From: an uncultured Oscillibacter sp.
GTDB taxonomy: Bacteria > Bacillota > Clostridia > Oscillospirales > Oscillospiraceae
Direction: 5' to 3'
NCBI GenBank assembly: GCA_910577405.1
Contig: CAJTMG010000003.1
Coordinates: forward strand, 11,696 to 75,695
Length of the DNA: 64,000 bases
The translations under genes and the position numbers were made by a program. Shown here one piece after another: positions 1 through 7,410 of the stretch (the first letter of the stretch is position 1; each line of letters starts with the position of its first letter). The notes under the pieces are model-generated. The model was given only the letters and a program-made list of their open reading frames with translations, was not told the origin of the DNA and did no database searches.

Positions 1-90
1 CCTCTGCGGGCGTACAAGCTCCGGAAGATCCCTCTGCGGGCGTACAAGCTCCGGAAGATCCCTCTGCGGGCGTACAAGCTCCGGAAAATC
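1..90 (+). repeat. Three tandem copies of a 30-bp coding repeat (Pro-rich decapeptide)
   Basis: A 30-base unit occurs three times head to tail at 1-30, 31-60 and 61-90. The only difference is one base in the last copy (ccggaagatc becomes ccggaaaatc). Read in the frame of the downstream dipeptidase, each unit encodes S-A-G-V-Q-A-P-E-D-P. The array continues off the left edge, so the true copy number is unknown. Near-perfect identity at DNA level suggests recent expansion. The Pro/Ala/Glu composition fits an extended linker or wall-spanning stalk. Confidence 0.9.
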
Positions 91-680
91 CCCCGCCGGT
101 GCAGGATGCTCCAGACACAACCCAGACCGCCGCGCCGGAAGCCCTGACCGCCCGTCTGCTGCTGTACGCCAACGGGAATCAGGCAAAGCCCCAGGCGCTG
201 ACGCAATCTCTTCCGGCCTATGACACGTACTTCAAGCTTATGACAGACAACGGCCGTTTTGGGTTAGGGAGCTTTCTGGCACGGATAACCTCGGCGCATA
301 ACCGGGGCATCGCGCTGGACCTGACGCTGGAGACCCTGGCGGACGGGAAAGCCCTGGCGATGCAGAGCGAGATGCACGATTTGAGCTGGTATTCTGCGGT
401 GTACCGGAACAATGACAATGCGAAACGTCTGGAGAAGTACATGACAGGCGTTGGAATGCGCGGTCTGAGCTCCGAATGGTGGCACTTCCAGGACGACGCG
501 ACCCGGGAGGCCATTAAACTGAACACGTATCTGAGCAAGGGCGTGGACGCATCCGGCTGGACCCGTGACGATCAGGGCTGGCGCTGGCGGAATGAATCCG
601 GCGTGCCGCAAAAGAACACCAGCATTACGGTGGACGGCGTGCGCTGGACTCTTGACAGCAATGGCTATGTAGTGGAATAA
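1..680 (+). CDS. VanX-like D-Ala-D-Ala dipeptidase (M15), 5' end missing, with Pro-rich stalk and wall-binding-like tail
   Basis: The reading frame is open from the left window edge, so the GTG at 99 is an internal codon and not the start; about 225 residues are visible. After the decapeptide repeats comes a peptidase M15 core with S-A-H-N-R-G-I-A-L-D, matching the SxHxxGxAxD zinc motif, and S-E-W-W-H-F, matching the catalytic Glu and third zinc ligand of VanX-type enzymes. VanX family enzymes hydrolyse D-Ala-D-Ala. The last 40 or so residues (GWRWRN and GVRWTLDSNGYVV) resemble short aromatic wall-binding repeats. The stalk and tail imply a secreted, wall-associated enzyme, unlike cytoplasmic VanX, so it more likely trims peptidoglycan stems or acts as a carboxypeptidase. 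The family call is firm, the exact substrate is not. Confidence 0.8.
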   Translation, partial: SAGVQAPEDPSAGVQAPEDPSAGVQAPENPPPVQDAPDTTQTAAPEALTARLLLYANGNQAKPQALTQSLPAYDTYFKLMTDNGRFGLGSFLARITSAHNRGIALDLTLETLADGKALAMQSEMHDLSWYSAVYRNNDNAKRLEKYMTGVGMRGLSSEWWHFQDDATREAIKLNTYLSKGVDASGWTRDDQGWRWRNESGVPQKNTSITVDGVRWTLDSNGYVVE

Positions 681-689
681 GCCTGTGCA

Positions 690-738
690 GGACCGGTGGT
701 TCTTTCGAACTGCCGGTTTTCTGCTTGCTTTTTTGTGG
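690..738 (+). terminator. Intrinsic terminator of the dipeptidase gene
   Basis: An imperfect inverted repeat (accggtggttc / gaactgccggt) closed by a tttc loop starts 10 bases after the stop codon. It is followed by a T-rich stretch ending in six T residues near 735. Confidence 0.6.
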
Positions 739-752
739 AAAACGACTATAAT
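725..752 (+). promoter_or_regulatory. Sigma-A-type promoter for the LTA-synthase-like gene
   Basis: TTGCTT at 725-730 and a perfect TATAAT at 747-752 are separated by 16 bases, just upstream of the sulfatase gene and overlapping the T-tract of the previous terminator. Confidence 0.55.
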
Positions 753-784
753 AGAAGGCATACCGGTTAAAATGCGAGATAGCT

Positions 785-2659
785 GTGAAAACAAGAAAGA
801 AAGGATCTGCCGATTTGAGATACGTAAGACTGAAACCGCCCATGGCACTGCTGGCGGCGGTACTGCTGGCGGGGCTGTCGACGCTGCTTGCCCTTTGGTG
901 TCAGCCCAACGCCCTGCGGACCGTGCTGTCAGGATTTTTGCGCCAGCCGCTTCTGATCGTCCTGAACGCCCTGCCGGTGGGACTGCTGCTGCTGGCGGGG
1001 GCGTTCCTGTTCCGGAATGTCTTCTGGAGCGCGGCGCTGGTGAATCTGATGGTCTGCGGGCTGTCCATTGCCAACCGTGTCAAGATGGAGGTCCGTGACG
1101 AGCCGGTCTTTCCCCGGGATTTCGCCCTTTTGAAGGAAGTGGGCAGCGCTGTGGGGAACTACCATATTTCCTGGCCGGTGAAGCAGATTGCCGTTGTGCT
1201 GGCGGTCACAGTGCTGCTGATCCTTCTGGGACTGTTCCTGCGCTGCGAAGTCCTCCCATTCCGGCGGCAATGGCTGGGCCAGCTTTTAGGCGCAGGGTTC
1301 AGTCTGGCGGTACTGGCGGTGCTGATCGTCACGGTGTACGCGTCCAAGGGGCTGTATGATTCCTTCCAGGTGTCCAACGCCTACTATATTCCCTCCGTGT
1401 TCAACGAGCTGGGCTTTCCCTACGCCTTCTGCCATCAGTTTACTACGTACCCCATCGACCGCCCGGCAGGGTTCAGCAGATCCGAGGCGGCGGCGTGGGA
1501 GGAAGCAGCCGTGCCGGAGAAGGAAGCGCCGGAGGTCAGTGTCATTATGGTCATGAATGAAGCCTTTTCCGATCTGACGGATTCTGACGTTTTTGCCTAC
1601 GGACCGGACAACGACCCCCTGTCCAATCTTCACGCCATCCGTCAGGACCCCCACGCGCTTTCGGGTCATGTGGTGGTGCCGGGATTCGCGGGAGGCACGG
1701 CGAATACGGAGTTTGACGTGCTGACGGGGATGCAGACCAACGCCCTGTCCGCGTCCACCAGCTCCGCGTTCCGGGTGGTGAACCGGAATCTGGACAGCCT
1801 GTTCAGGGTCTACGGAGAGGACGGCTACGCCACATCGTTTTTCCATCCCGGGGACAACTGGTTCTATAACCGCGAGAACGTCTACCGCTGGTTCGGCGCG
1901 GAGGAAACCCGTTTTGCCAACACGATGGAGGGAATGGAGTACAAAGGCCGCTGGGTGACAGACGATTATATGGCGGGACAGATTGAGAAGGCGTTTGCGG
2001 AATCTGACGGCCCGCTGTTCCACTACACGACAACGATACAAAACCATATGTCGTACACGGCGGACAAATACGGCCCGGACTACGAATTCCCCCCGCTGGA
2101 GACTTCGGCGGCGCTTTCGGAAACGGCGGAAACCCTGCTGCGGGTCTACGTAGAGGGAGCAAGGGACGCGGACGCAATGCTGGGCCGTCTCTGGCGCTTT
2201 CTTCAGTCCCAGGAGAAACCGGCGGTGCTGGTATACTGGGGGGACCACCTGCCGTATCTGGGAGACAATCAGCTTGCGTACCGGGAATTAGGGCTGGAAA
2301 TCGGGCAGGAGGCGGATGGTCAGATGTCGCTGGAGTCCTACGAAACGCCCTATGTCATCTGGGCCAACGACGCGGCTGCGGAAGCTCTGCATTGGGACCA
2401 GGCCGCGGCATCCCTGGACCTTCCGGAGGGCGGGAAGCTCAGCGCAAGTTTTCTGGGGGCGGCGGTGCTGGAACTGACAGGCCGGGGGGAGTCGACGCCC
2501 TGGTTTGCCTTTCTGAACCAGCTGCGCCGGGAAACGCCGGTGGTGCAGAAGACATACTGTGGAGACAGCGCGGGGCGGGCTTTGGAGGAACCTTCGGAGG
2601 AAATCGCGAAATGGCGGCGCTGGAGCTACTACAAGCTCTGCTATAAGGACGTGGCATGA
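785..2659 (+). CDS. LTA synthase family membrane sulfatase-fold transferase
   Basis: The 624-residue protein has several N-terminal hydrophobic helices (about 20-45, 55-100, 135-155 and 165-190) and then an extracellular alkaline-phosphatase/sulfatase domain starting near residue 251. The lipoteichoic acid synthase hallmarks are present: VIMVMNEAF, then GGTANTEF at 303-310 with Thr305 the expected nucleophile, FHPG and a late GDHLPYLG metal motif. Family members move glycerol phosphate from phosphatidylglycerol onto a glycolipid anchor or related polymer outside the cell. The listed start is a GTG with a poor ribosome site. The in-frame TTG at 815 is preceded by AAAGGA about 10 bases away and is an equal candidate. 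The gene is translationally coupled to the next one (ATGA overlap). Confidence 0.88.
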   Translation: MKTRKKGSADLRYVRLKPPMALLAAVLLAGLSTLLALWCQPNALRTVLSGFLRQPLLIVLNALPVGLLLLAGAFLFRNVFWSAALVNLMVCGLSIANRVKMEVRDEPVFPRDFALLKEVGSAVGNYHISWPVKQIAVVLAVTVLLILLGLFLRCEVLPFRRQWLGQLLGAGFSLAVLAVLIVTVYASKGLYDSFQVSNAYYIPSVFNELGFPYAFCHQFTTYPIDRPAGFSRSEAAAWEEAAVPEKEAPEVSVIMVMNEAFSDLTDSDVFAYGPDNDPLSNLHAIRQDPHALSGHVVVPGFAGGTANTEFDVLTGMQTNALSASTSSAFRVVNRNLDSLFRVYGEDGYATSFFHPGDNWFYNRENVYRWFGAEETRFANTMEGMEYKGRWVTDDYMAGQIEKAFAESDGPLFHYTTTIQNHMSYTADKYGPDYEFPPLETSAALSETAETLLRVYVEGARDADAMLGRLWRFLQSQEKPAVLVYWGDHLPYLGDNQLAYRELGLEIGQEADGQMSLESYETPYVIWANDAAAEALHWDQAAASLDLPEGGKLSASFLGAAVLELTGRGESTPWFAFLNQLRRETPVVQKTYCGDSAGRALEEPSEEIAKWRRWSYYKLCYKDVA

Positions 2660-3171
2660 GCAGCCGTCATATGGCCCTCTGCGGCGTGCTGACAGCCCTT
2701 GCGGTAATGTTCCTGCTGCTGGGCGGCGTGATTCCTGCGGCGATGCTCTGCGGCCCGGTGCTGGCAATGGCGGCGCTTCTTCCGGTGCTGGAGGAAATCG
2801 GACCCAAAGCCGCCGGAACCGCCTATGCCGCCGCGTCCATCCTGGCTCTGCTGCTGTCCGCGGACCCGGAGTCAGGACTGGTGTATCTCTTCTTTGGCTG
2901 GTATCCGATTTTAAGGCCCAAAATTGCCGGACTGTCCTCCCGTCTGCTGCGTCTGGGCCTGCGGCTGGCCGTGTGCAACGCCGCTATTTTCCTGCTCTAC
3001 GGTCTGCTCCTGCATTTCCTGGGCCTGACGGACGATGTGGAAGCCGCCCCCCGTCTCCTGCGCGTCCTGCTGCTTCTTATGGGCAACGGCCTCTTTCTGC
3101 TCCTGGACCGCGTCCTCGCCCGCCTGACCTCCCTCTGGAACCAACGCCTGCGTCAGCGCTTCTTCCGGTGA
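2656..3171 (+). CDS. Small polytopic membrane protein, unrecognised, coupled to the LTA-synthase-like gene
   Basis: This 171-residue protein is almost entirely hydrophobic, with about five or six predicted helices and a basic C-terminal tail (WNQRLRQRFFR). Its ATG overlaps the stop of the sulfatase gene in the sequence ATGA, so the two are very probably translated together and act in the same process, perhaps supporting the polymer synthase at the membrane. Length and helix pattern resemble the substrate-binding S components of ECF transporters, but I see no diagnostic motif. The function is left open. Confidence 0.7.
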   Translation: MSSRHMALCGVLTALAVMFLLLGGVIPAAMLCGPVLAMAALLPVLEEIGPKAAGTAYAAASILALLLSADPESGLVYLFFGWYPILRPKIAGLSSRLLRLGLRLAVCNAAIFLLYGLLLHFLGLTDDVEAAPRLLRVLLLLMGNGLFLLLDRVLARLTSLWNQRLRQRFFR

Positions 3172-3183
3172 ACCTATACGGAG

Positions 3184-3424
3184 CAGGCGCATTCCATCTT
3201 TAAGCCCGATACGGACACGGCGCATTTCCCCATTCTCTTTCACACAAAAATATTTTCTGTGACGCCATCGCTTCTCTTGGCAAGCCAATACAGACTCGGC
3301 GGCATTTCCCCCACTCCCGTTCATGCTAAAATATCTCCTATTACCGCAGCCCTTCTCTTGGCGCGCATACAATACGGCGGCATTGTCTCCACATTCCCCA
3401 TCACACAAAAATATCTCTTATCTT
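3184..3424. repeat. Degenerate tandem repeat, period about 80 bp, about 2.5 to 3 copies
   Basis: Three copies of a module can be aligned by eye. cgcatttccc at 3221 and ggcatttccc at 3301 lie 80 bases apart, and ggcattgtctcc follows at 3379. cttctcttgg recurs at 3271 and 3352 (81 apart). An acacaaaaatat-like block ends each copy near 3250, 3331 and 3410. A weaker partial copy (ggcgcattcc) begins near 3187. The array fills the gap between the membrane protein and the patatin gene. Both strands have an open frame through part of it, but there is no convincing ribosome site, so I treat it as a noncoding repeat. Confidence 0.7.
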
Positions 3425-3466
3425 GTATCTATACCACTGTTTCTTATCTAAAAAAGGAGTTTATTT

Positions 3467-4318
3467 ATGAAAACTGGACTGGTTCTGGAAGGCGGCGCGC
3501 TGCGGACGATTTTCTCCACCGGGGTGTGTGACGCGTTTCTGGACGGCGGGCTCCCTCTGCCGGATTACACCGTAGGCGTTTCTGCCGGGATTGCCTACGG
3601 CGTCAGCTATCTCTCCCGACAAAGCCGGCGGAATTTACAGCTTGCCGCTCATTACGTCAACGACCGGCGTTATATGGGCTGGCGGAATCTGGCGAATCCC
3701 AAAAACCGATCTTACTTCGGTCTGAAATTCGCCTACGAGACCATACCCAACGAGCTGCTTCCCTTTGATTACGAGACGTTCGCCGCCTATCCGGGCACTG
3801 TGGAGGCCGTGGTGACGAATCTGAATACCGGCGAGGCGGAATACCATCCCGTACCCCGGCGGGACGAGGAAAATCTGCTTTTAAAGGCCACCTGCGCCAT
3901 CCCCCTGATGTTCCCCATTATCACAATAAACGGCCAGCCCTATCTTGACGGCGGCTGTTCTGACGCAATCCCCTGGCGGCACGCTCTGGACGCTGGCTGT
4001 GACCGTCTGGTAGTCGTCCTGACCCGTGAACGGGAGTACCGCAAAAAACCAGACGGCTCCCTGCGGACCATCAGCCGGATTTTCCGCCGCTACCCCAATT
4101 TCGTGGAGACTCTCCGGCATCGTTCCGCCGAGTACAACGCCAGCCGGGAAGCCCTTTTCCAGCTCGAACGGGAAGGCAAGGTGTACGTCATCGCGCCGTC
4201 GGACACCCTGGGCTGCTCCCGGACGGAAAAGAATTTGGATATCCTCCGGGCGCTCTGGCAGCAGGGCTACTTCCTTGGCCGGGACGCGCTGGAGGACGTA
4301 AGGGCCCTGTGGAGCTGA
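3467..4318 (+). CDS. Patatin-like phospholipase family protein
   Basis: The 283-residue protein begins with the patatin oxyanion segment (LVLEGGALR, residues 5-13). It carries the nucleophile elbow G-V-S-A-G at 37-41 (Ser39) and the catalytic Asp in Y-L-D-G-G near residue 161, so the Ser-Asp dyad is complete. Bacterial patatins of this short cytoplasmic type hydrolyse acyl esters of membrane lipids. The ATG at 3467 has AAAAAAGGAG upstream. It stands alone between a repeat array and a bidirectional terminator, so there is no operon clue to its substrate. Confidence 0.9.
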   Translation: MKTGLVLEGGALRTIFSTGVCDAFLDGGLPLPDYTVGVSAGIAYGVSYLSRQSRRNLQLAAHYVNDRRYMGWRNLANPKNRSYFGLKFAYETIPNELLPFDYETFAAYPGTVEAVVTNLNTGEAEYHPVPRRDEENLLLKATCAIPLMFPIITINGQPYLDGGCSDAIPWRHALDAGCDRLVVVLTREREYRKKPDGSLRTISRIFRRYPNFVETLRHRSAEYNASREALFQLEREGKVYVIAPSDTLGCSRTEKNLDILRALWQQGYFLGRDALEDVRALWS

Positions 4319-4348
4319 CCGCTGTTCAATGTCCTCTGATCCGCGCGC

Positions 4349-4403
4349 AAAAGAAAAGTGCTGGAACCGTTTTTCTTTGGATTCCTGCACTTTTTCTTTA
4401 TTA
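4349..4403. terminator. Bidirectional terminator between the patatin gene and pgsA
   Basis: A long imperfect inverted repeat (aaagaaaagtgctggaa ... ttcctgcactttttcttt) lies between the two converging genes. It is A-rich on its left arm and T-rich on its right arm, so it can serve transcripts from both sides. Confidence 0.65.
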
Positions 4404-4453
4404 TTGGGAGTCTTTCTTTTCTTTGTTTTGACTGTCTTTTCGCTGTTTTCCTG

Positions 4454-5023
4454 TCAGGCGGATTGAATCACATCTTTGTTCTTCACAAAATACTCCACGC
4501 CGGAATACAGGGTAGTCAGGGTGATGATCCAGACGCAGGCGGTGTCTATCCAGGAGATATAGCGGTCATAGGGCACGGCGGACAGGAAATCCGGATGGCA
4601 GAACGGCCCCAGGAGCAGCATAACGATAATGCAGACCATGGTTGCGGCAGTCTTCACCTTCCCGGACCATCCGGCGGCAATCACACGGCCCTTGTCGCTG
4701 GCGATCATCCGCAGACCGCTGACGGCAAACTCCCGCACAAGCACAATCAGCAGCGCCCAGGCAGGCATCCGGCCCACCTCCACAAACCAGAGCATCGCCG
4801 CGGTCACCAGCATTTTATCCGCAAGAGGGTCGGCAAACTTTCCGAAATCCGTCACCAGATTGTACTTTCTGGCAATCTTCCCATCCAGCAAATCCGTCAG
4901 GCTGGCAATAATAAAGATGATCAGCGCGATATAATCCGAACCCGGAAAGCCCATATAAAGAACCGCCATAAAGACGGGAATCAGTACAATCCGGGACATG
5001 GTCAGTTTATTGGGTAAATTCAT
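4454..5023 (-). CDS. pgsA: CDP-diacylglycerol--glycerol-3-phosphate 3-phosphatidyltransferase
   Basis: The protein has 189 residues and about five membrane helices. The CDP-alcohol phosphotransferase signature DG-x2-AR-x8-G-x3-D-x3-D is intact in D-L-L-D-G-K-I-A-R followed by DFGKFADPLADK. It makes phosphatidylglycerolphosphate, the first committed step to phosphatidylglycerol, which also feeds the LTA-synthase type enzyme upstream in this window. Its start overlaps the HhH gene by 17 bases, and the three genes rimO, HhH and pgsA form a tightly packed minus-strand operon. Confidence 0.94.
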   Translation of the reverse strand: MNLPNKLTMSRIVLIPVFMAVLYMGFPGSDYIALIIFIIASLTDLLDGKIARKYNLVTDFGKFADPLADKMLVTAAMLWFVEVGRMPAWALLIVLVREFAVSGLRMIASDKGRVIAAGWSGKVKTAATMVCIIVMLLLGPFCHPDFLSAVPYDRYISWIDTACVWIITLTTLYSGVEYFVKNKDVIQSA

Positions 5024-5297
5024 CGCCTGCTCCTTCCTCCGGATAGGACTTGTCCTTCCAGTACCACCACTTTAATTTCTCCGGCTCCCGCAGGTCATGG
5101 TCCGCGTAATAGACAGCCGCCCGCCAGACGTAGAGAGCGCAGCGGTCCTCCTGATACCCTTTCAGCAGGCACTCCCGCAGATAGAGCGCCTCCGGGTCCT
5201 GTCCACGGAGGCCCTTCGGTTTCCGGAACCCCAGCGTTTCCATGACGGCAGCTATCCGGGGGCCTACGCCGGGAATCGCCTCCAGAGGGCTTTTCAT
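5007..5297 (-). CDS. Helix-hairpin-helix (Cdd1/pathogenicity-locus type) protein
   Basis: This small 96-residue protein begins with a helix-hairpin-helix (residues 4-14, LEAIPGVGPRIA), a non-sequence-specific nucleic-acid binding element. It continues with the Trp/Tyr-rich segment typical of the Cdd1 family (YVWRAAVYYA, KLKWWYWKDK). Its ATG overlaps the rimO stop (ATGA) and its 3' end overlaps pgsA by 17 bases, so it is translated with both. The molecular role of the family is not established. Confidence 0.8.
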   Translation of the reverse strand: MKSPLEAIPGVGPRIAAVMETLGFRKPKGLRGQDPEALYLRECLLKGYQEDRCALYVWRAAVYYADHDLREPEKLKWWYWKDKSYPEEGAGDEFTQ

Positions 5298-6619
5298 ACG
5301 TCCTCCCGTTCGCCGGTCAGCTCGCCGTCCATCACGCCGGTAAAGCGGACGGCAACAAACTCCCCGGGCTGTACGTCTTCCCCCGCCGCAAACCAGACCC
5401 GGCCGTCAATCTCCGGGGACTCCGCGTAAGTCCGGCCAAAGTACATCTGCGCCTGACTGTCGAAGCCCTCGCAAAGGACCTCCCGCGTTTCGCCAAGCAG
5501 GGATTCATTGTATGCGTCGATGATTTCAGACTGTACGTCCACCACAATCTCGCTCCGCCGCCGGGCTTCCTCCAGGTCCACATACTCCATCTGTGCGGCG
5601 CGGGTCCCGTCTTCCGGCGAGAACGGAAACACTCCCGCACGTTCCAGCCGCTGTTCCCGCAGGAAGCCGCAAAGTTCCTCGAATTCCGCCTCGCCCTCAC
5701 CCGGCAGGCCCGTGATCAGACTCGTCCGCAGAACCAGCCCGGGAATTCGTTCACGCAGACGATGAAACAGGTCCGTTATGGACGCCTTTGTATCCCGGCG
5801 GTTCATGGCCTTCAAAATACCGTCATTGCAGTGCTGAATGGGGATATCCAGATAGGGCAGGATCTTCGATTCCCCGGCGATGGTGTCAATCAGTTCCTCC
5901 GTCACCTCGTCGGGGTAGAGGTAGTGCAGGCGTATCCAGTGGAAATCCAGACGGCACAGCTCCCGGAGAAGTTCTGCAAGCTGATGTTCACCGTTCAGGT
6001 CCGTGCCGTAGCGGGTGATATCCTGGGCAATCACCAGCAGTTCCTTTACGCCCGCCGACGCCAGTTCCGCCGCCTCATCCAGCAGTTCCTCCATGGGGCG
6101 GCTCCGGTAGCGGCCCCGTAGAGACGGAATCACACAGTAAGCGCAATGATTGTCACAGCCCTCCGCAATCCGCAGGTAAGCAAACCATGGCGGCGTGGAG
6201 AGAATCCGGGGGCCGTTCTGCTTTGCCGTGTGAATATTCCCCATGCGGCACGGACGGTCTCCCTCCAGCACTTCCGCAATGGCTCCGGCAATCTCGTCGT
6301 AACTGCCGGTGCCCAGAATGCCGTCCACCTCCGGAAGCTCCGAAAGCACGTCCTCCTTGTAACGCTGGGCCATGCAGCCGGTGACCAGAATCTTTTTCAG
6401 CCGGCCCGCTTCCTTCAATGCTGACAGCTCCAGAATGTTCTCTATGGCTTCCTCGCAGGCCGACGCCAGAAAGCCGCAGGTGTTCACTACCGCCACGTCC
6501 GACCCGGCAGGCTCGCCCTGTATCTCGTACCCCGCCGCCTGCACTGCGGCCATCATCTGCTCGCAGTTTACCTGATTTTTGGCGCATCCCAGGGAGATAA
6601 ACGCCACTTTATCGCTCAT
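5294..6619 (-). CDS. rimO: Ribosomal protein S12 methylthiotransferase RimO
   Basis: The 441-residue radical-SAM enzyme adds a methylthio group to the conserved aspartate of ribosomal protein S12. The N-terminal MTTase domain has the three cluster cysteines (C12, C48, C82). The radical-SAM motif C-D-N-H-C-A-Y-C holds C155, C159 and C162. A C-terminal TRAM domain is visible from about residue 375. IRLHYLYP and the overall length fit RimO better than the tRNA enzyme MiaB. It is the first gene of the rimO-HhH-pgsA unit. Confidence 0.95.
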   Translation of the reverse strand: MSDKVAFISLGCAKNQVNCEQMMAAVQAAGYEIQGEPAGSDVAVVNTCGFLASACEEAIENILELSALKEAGRLKKILVTGCMAQRYKEDVLSELPEVDGILGTGSYDEIAGAIAEVLEGDRPCRMGNIHTAKQNGPRILSTPPWFAYLRIAEGCDNHCAYCVIPSLRGRYRSRPMEELLDEAAELASAGVKELLVIAQDITRYGTDLNGEHQLAELLRELCRLDFHWIRLHYLYPDEVTEELIDTIAGESKILPYLDIPIQHCNDGILKAMNRRDTKASITDLFHRLRERIPGLVLRTSLITGLPGEGEAEFEELCGFLREQRLERAGVFPFSPEDGTRAAQMEYVDLEEARRRSEIVVDVQSEIIDAYNESLLGETREVLCEGFDSQAQMYFGRTYAESPEIDGRVWFAAGEDVQPGEFVAVRFTGVMDGELTGEREDV

Positions 6620-6634
6620 AAGCTCTCCTTCATC

Positions 6635-7000
6635 CTAAGTTTCATCTTCGTCAGAAAAAATCTTCTCAATATCGTCAAGGGAATTGATGAATGCCAGTAT
6701 CGCCTTAACTTGCTGGTCATTCATTTTTTCCATTCGTTCCATGGTTTTCTGATGAAGTTCAGATAATCCCCTTAATTTGCTGGTTTGCTTTATTTTTGGC
6801 TCTTCCCCTTTTAGAATCCAATCCGCACGATAGCCGTATTTTTCCTCAATCAACGCCGCAAGGGATTGAGAAAGCCGGATATCAGGGTCTTTCAAAAGCT
6901 TGGATATATAGCTTTCGGTAATACCCAATTCCGCTGCAAGTTGCTTTTGCTTCAGATGATTTTCCTGCAATATAAGTTTTAACCGGTCACATTGGTTCAT
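6635..7000 (-). CDS. XRE-family HTH transcriptional regulator
   Basis: The 121-residue protein has an N-terminal Cro/C1-type helix-turn-helix (residues 6-60, recognition region ELGITESYISKLLKDP) and a charged C-terminal helical part likely used for dimerisation. It is clearly more AT-rich than its neighbours, a sign of separate acquisition. It is transcribed away from a small plus-strand gene. The shared intergenic space holds a CTTGA-N5-TCAAG palindrome next to that gene's -35 box, so the simplest model is a repressor of both. The ribosome site GAGG precedes the ATG. Confidence 0.85.
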   Translation of the reverse strand: MNQCDRLKLILQENHLKQKQLAAELGITESYISKLLKDPDIRLSQSLAALIEEKYGYRADWILKGEEPKIKQTSKLRGLSELHQKTMERMEKMNDQQVKAILAFINSLDDIEKIFSDEDET

Positions 7001-7021
7001 TGCCGCACCTCAGCAGTAAAA

Positions 7022-7073
7022 CTTGAATAAGTCAAGAAAAACACTTGACGAATTGAATGAAATGATTTATACT
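7022..7073 (+). promoter_or_regulatory. Operator palindrome plus strong sigma-A promoter between XRE regulator and small gene
   Basis: TTGACG at 7045-7050 and TATACT at 7068-7073 are separated by exactly 17 bases, a near-consensus promoter for the plus-strand gene. Directly upstream is CTTGA-ATAAG-TCAAG (7022-7036), a perfect 5-5-5 inverted repeat. A second CTTGA half-site (7044-7048) overlaps the -35 box, facing a TTGAA. This arrangement suits cooperative repression by the adjacent XRE protein. Confidence 0.75.
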
Positions 7074-7104
7074 GAACTTGTTCCAAAATAGAAAGGGGAA
7101 CTAT

Positions 7105-7410
7105 ATGATTTGGAACATGTATAAAAGAAGAGCAATATTACATATGAAAAGAGGGTTTCCCATGTTTGACATTCTGACTGCCATCTATTACGACGATCTC
7201 CACGACCTGCGGGGAAAAAGAATCCTGAAACCACCCTACACCACAGCGGAAAACGCCCTTTGTGAATGCCTGGACACACTGGACCCGGAAACCGCCAAAG
7301 AACTGAAACAACGCTTTCGGATCGTAGCCATAGAACAGCGGGACAAGGCGTTTCTCCGCGGGTCCCGGTTCGGCGCGCAGCTTATGGCGGAACTTCTGGA
7401 AGGCGTTTAA
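7105..7410 (+). CDS. Small protein resembling the DUF6809 type, likely target of the adjacent XRE regulator
   Basis: The chosen start is ATG 7105, seven bases after GAAAGGGG and about 25 bases after the predicted transcription start, giving 101 residues. A second possible start is ATG 7162 (82 residues), which has its own GAGGG. The body is soluble and helical and ends in FLRGSRFGAQLMAELLEGV. That tail recalls the small DUF6809-like proteins of Clostridia, which end in a similar GFRLGA-type helix; I am not certain of the family. The stop codon overlaps the recX stop on the other strand. Function unknown. Confidence 0.7.
   Translation: MIWNMYKRRAILHMKRGFPMFDILTAIYYDDLHDLRGKRILKPPYTTAENALCECLDTLDPETAKELKQRFRIVAIEQRDKAFLRGSRFGAQLMAELLEGV

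Noticed and set aside
1..90. CRISPR array
   Set aside because: The 30-bp units are directly contiguous with no spacers and lie in frame in a coding region.
2911..3408. Minus-strand ORF with 27-residue repeats over the 80-bp array
   Set aside because: The apparent protein repeat is produced by the DNA repeat itself, and half of the frame is antisense to the membrane protein; no ribosome site was found.
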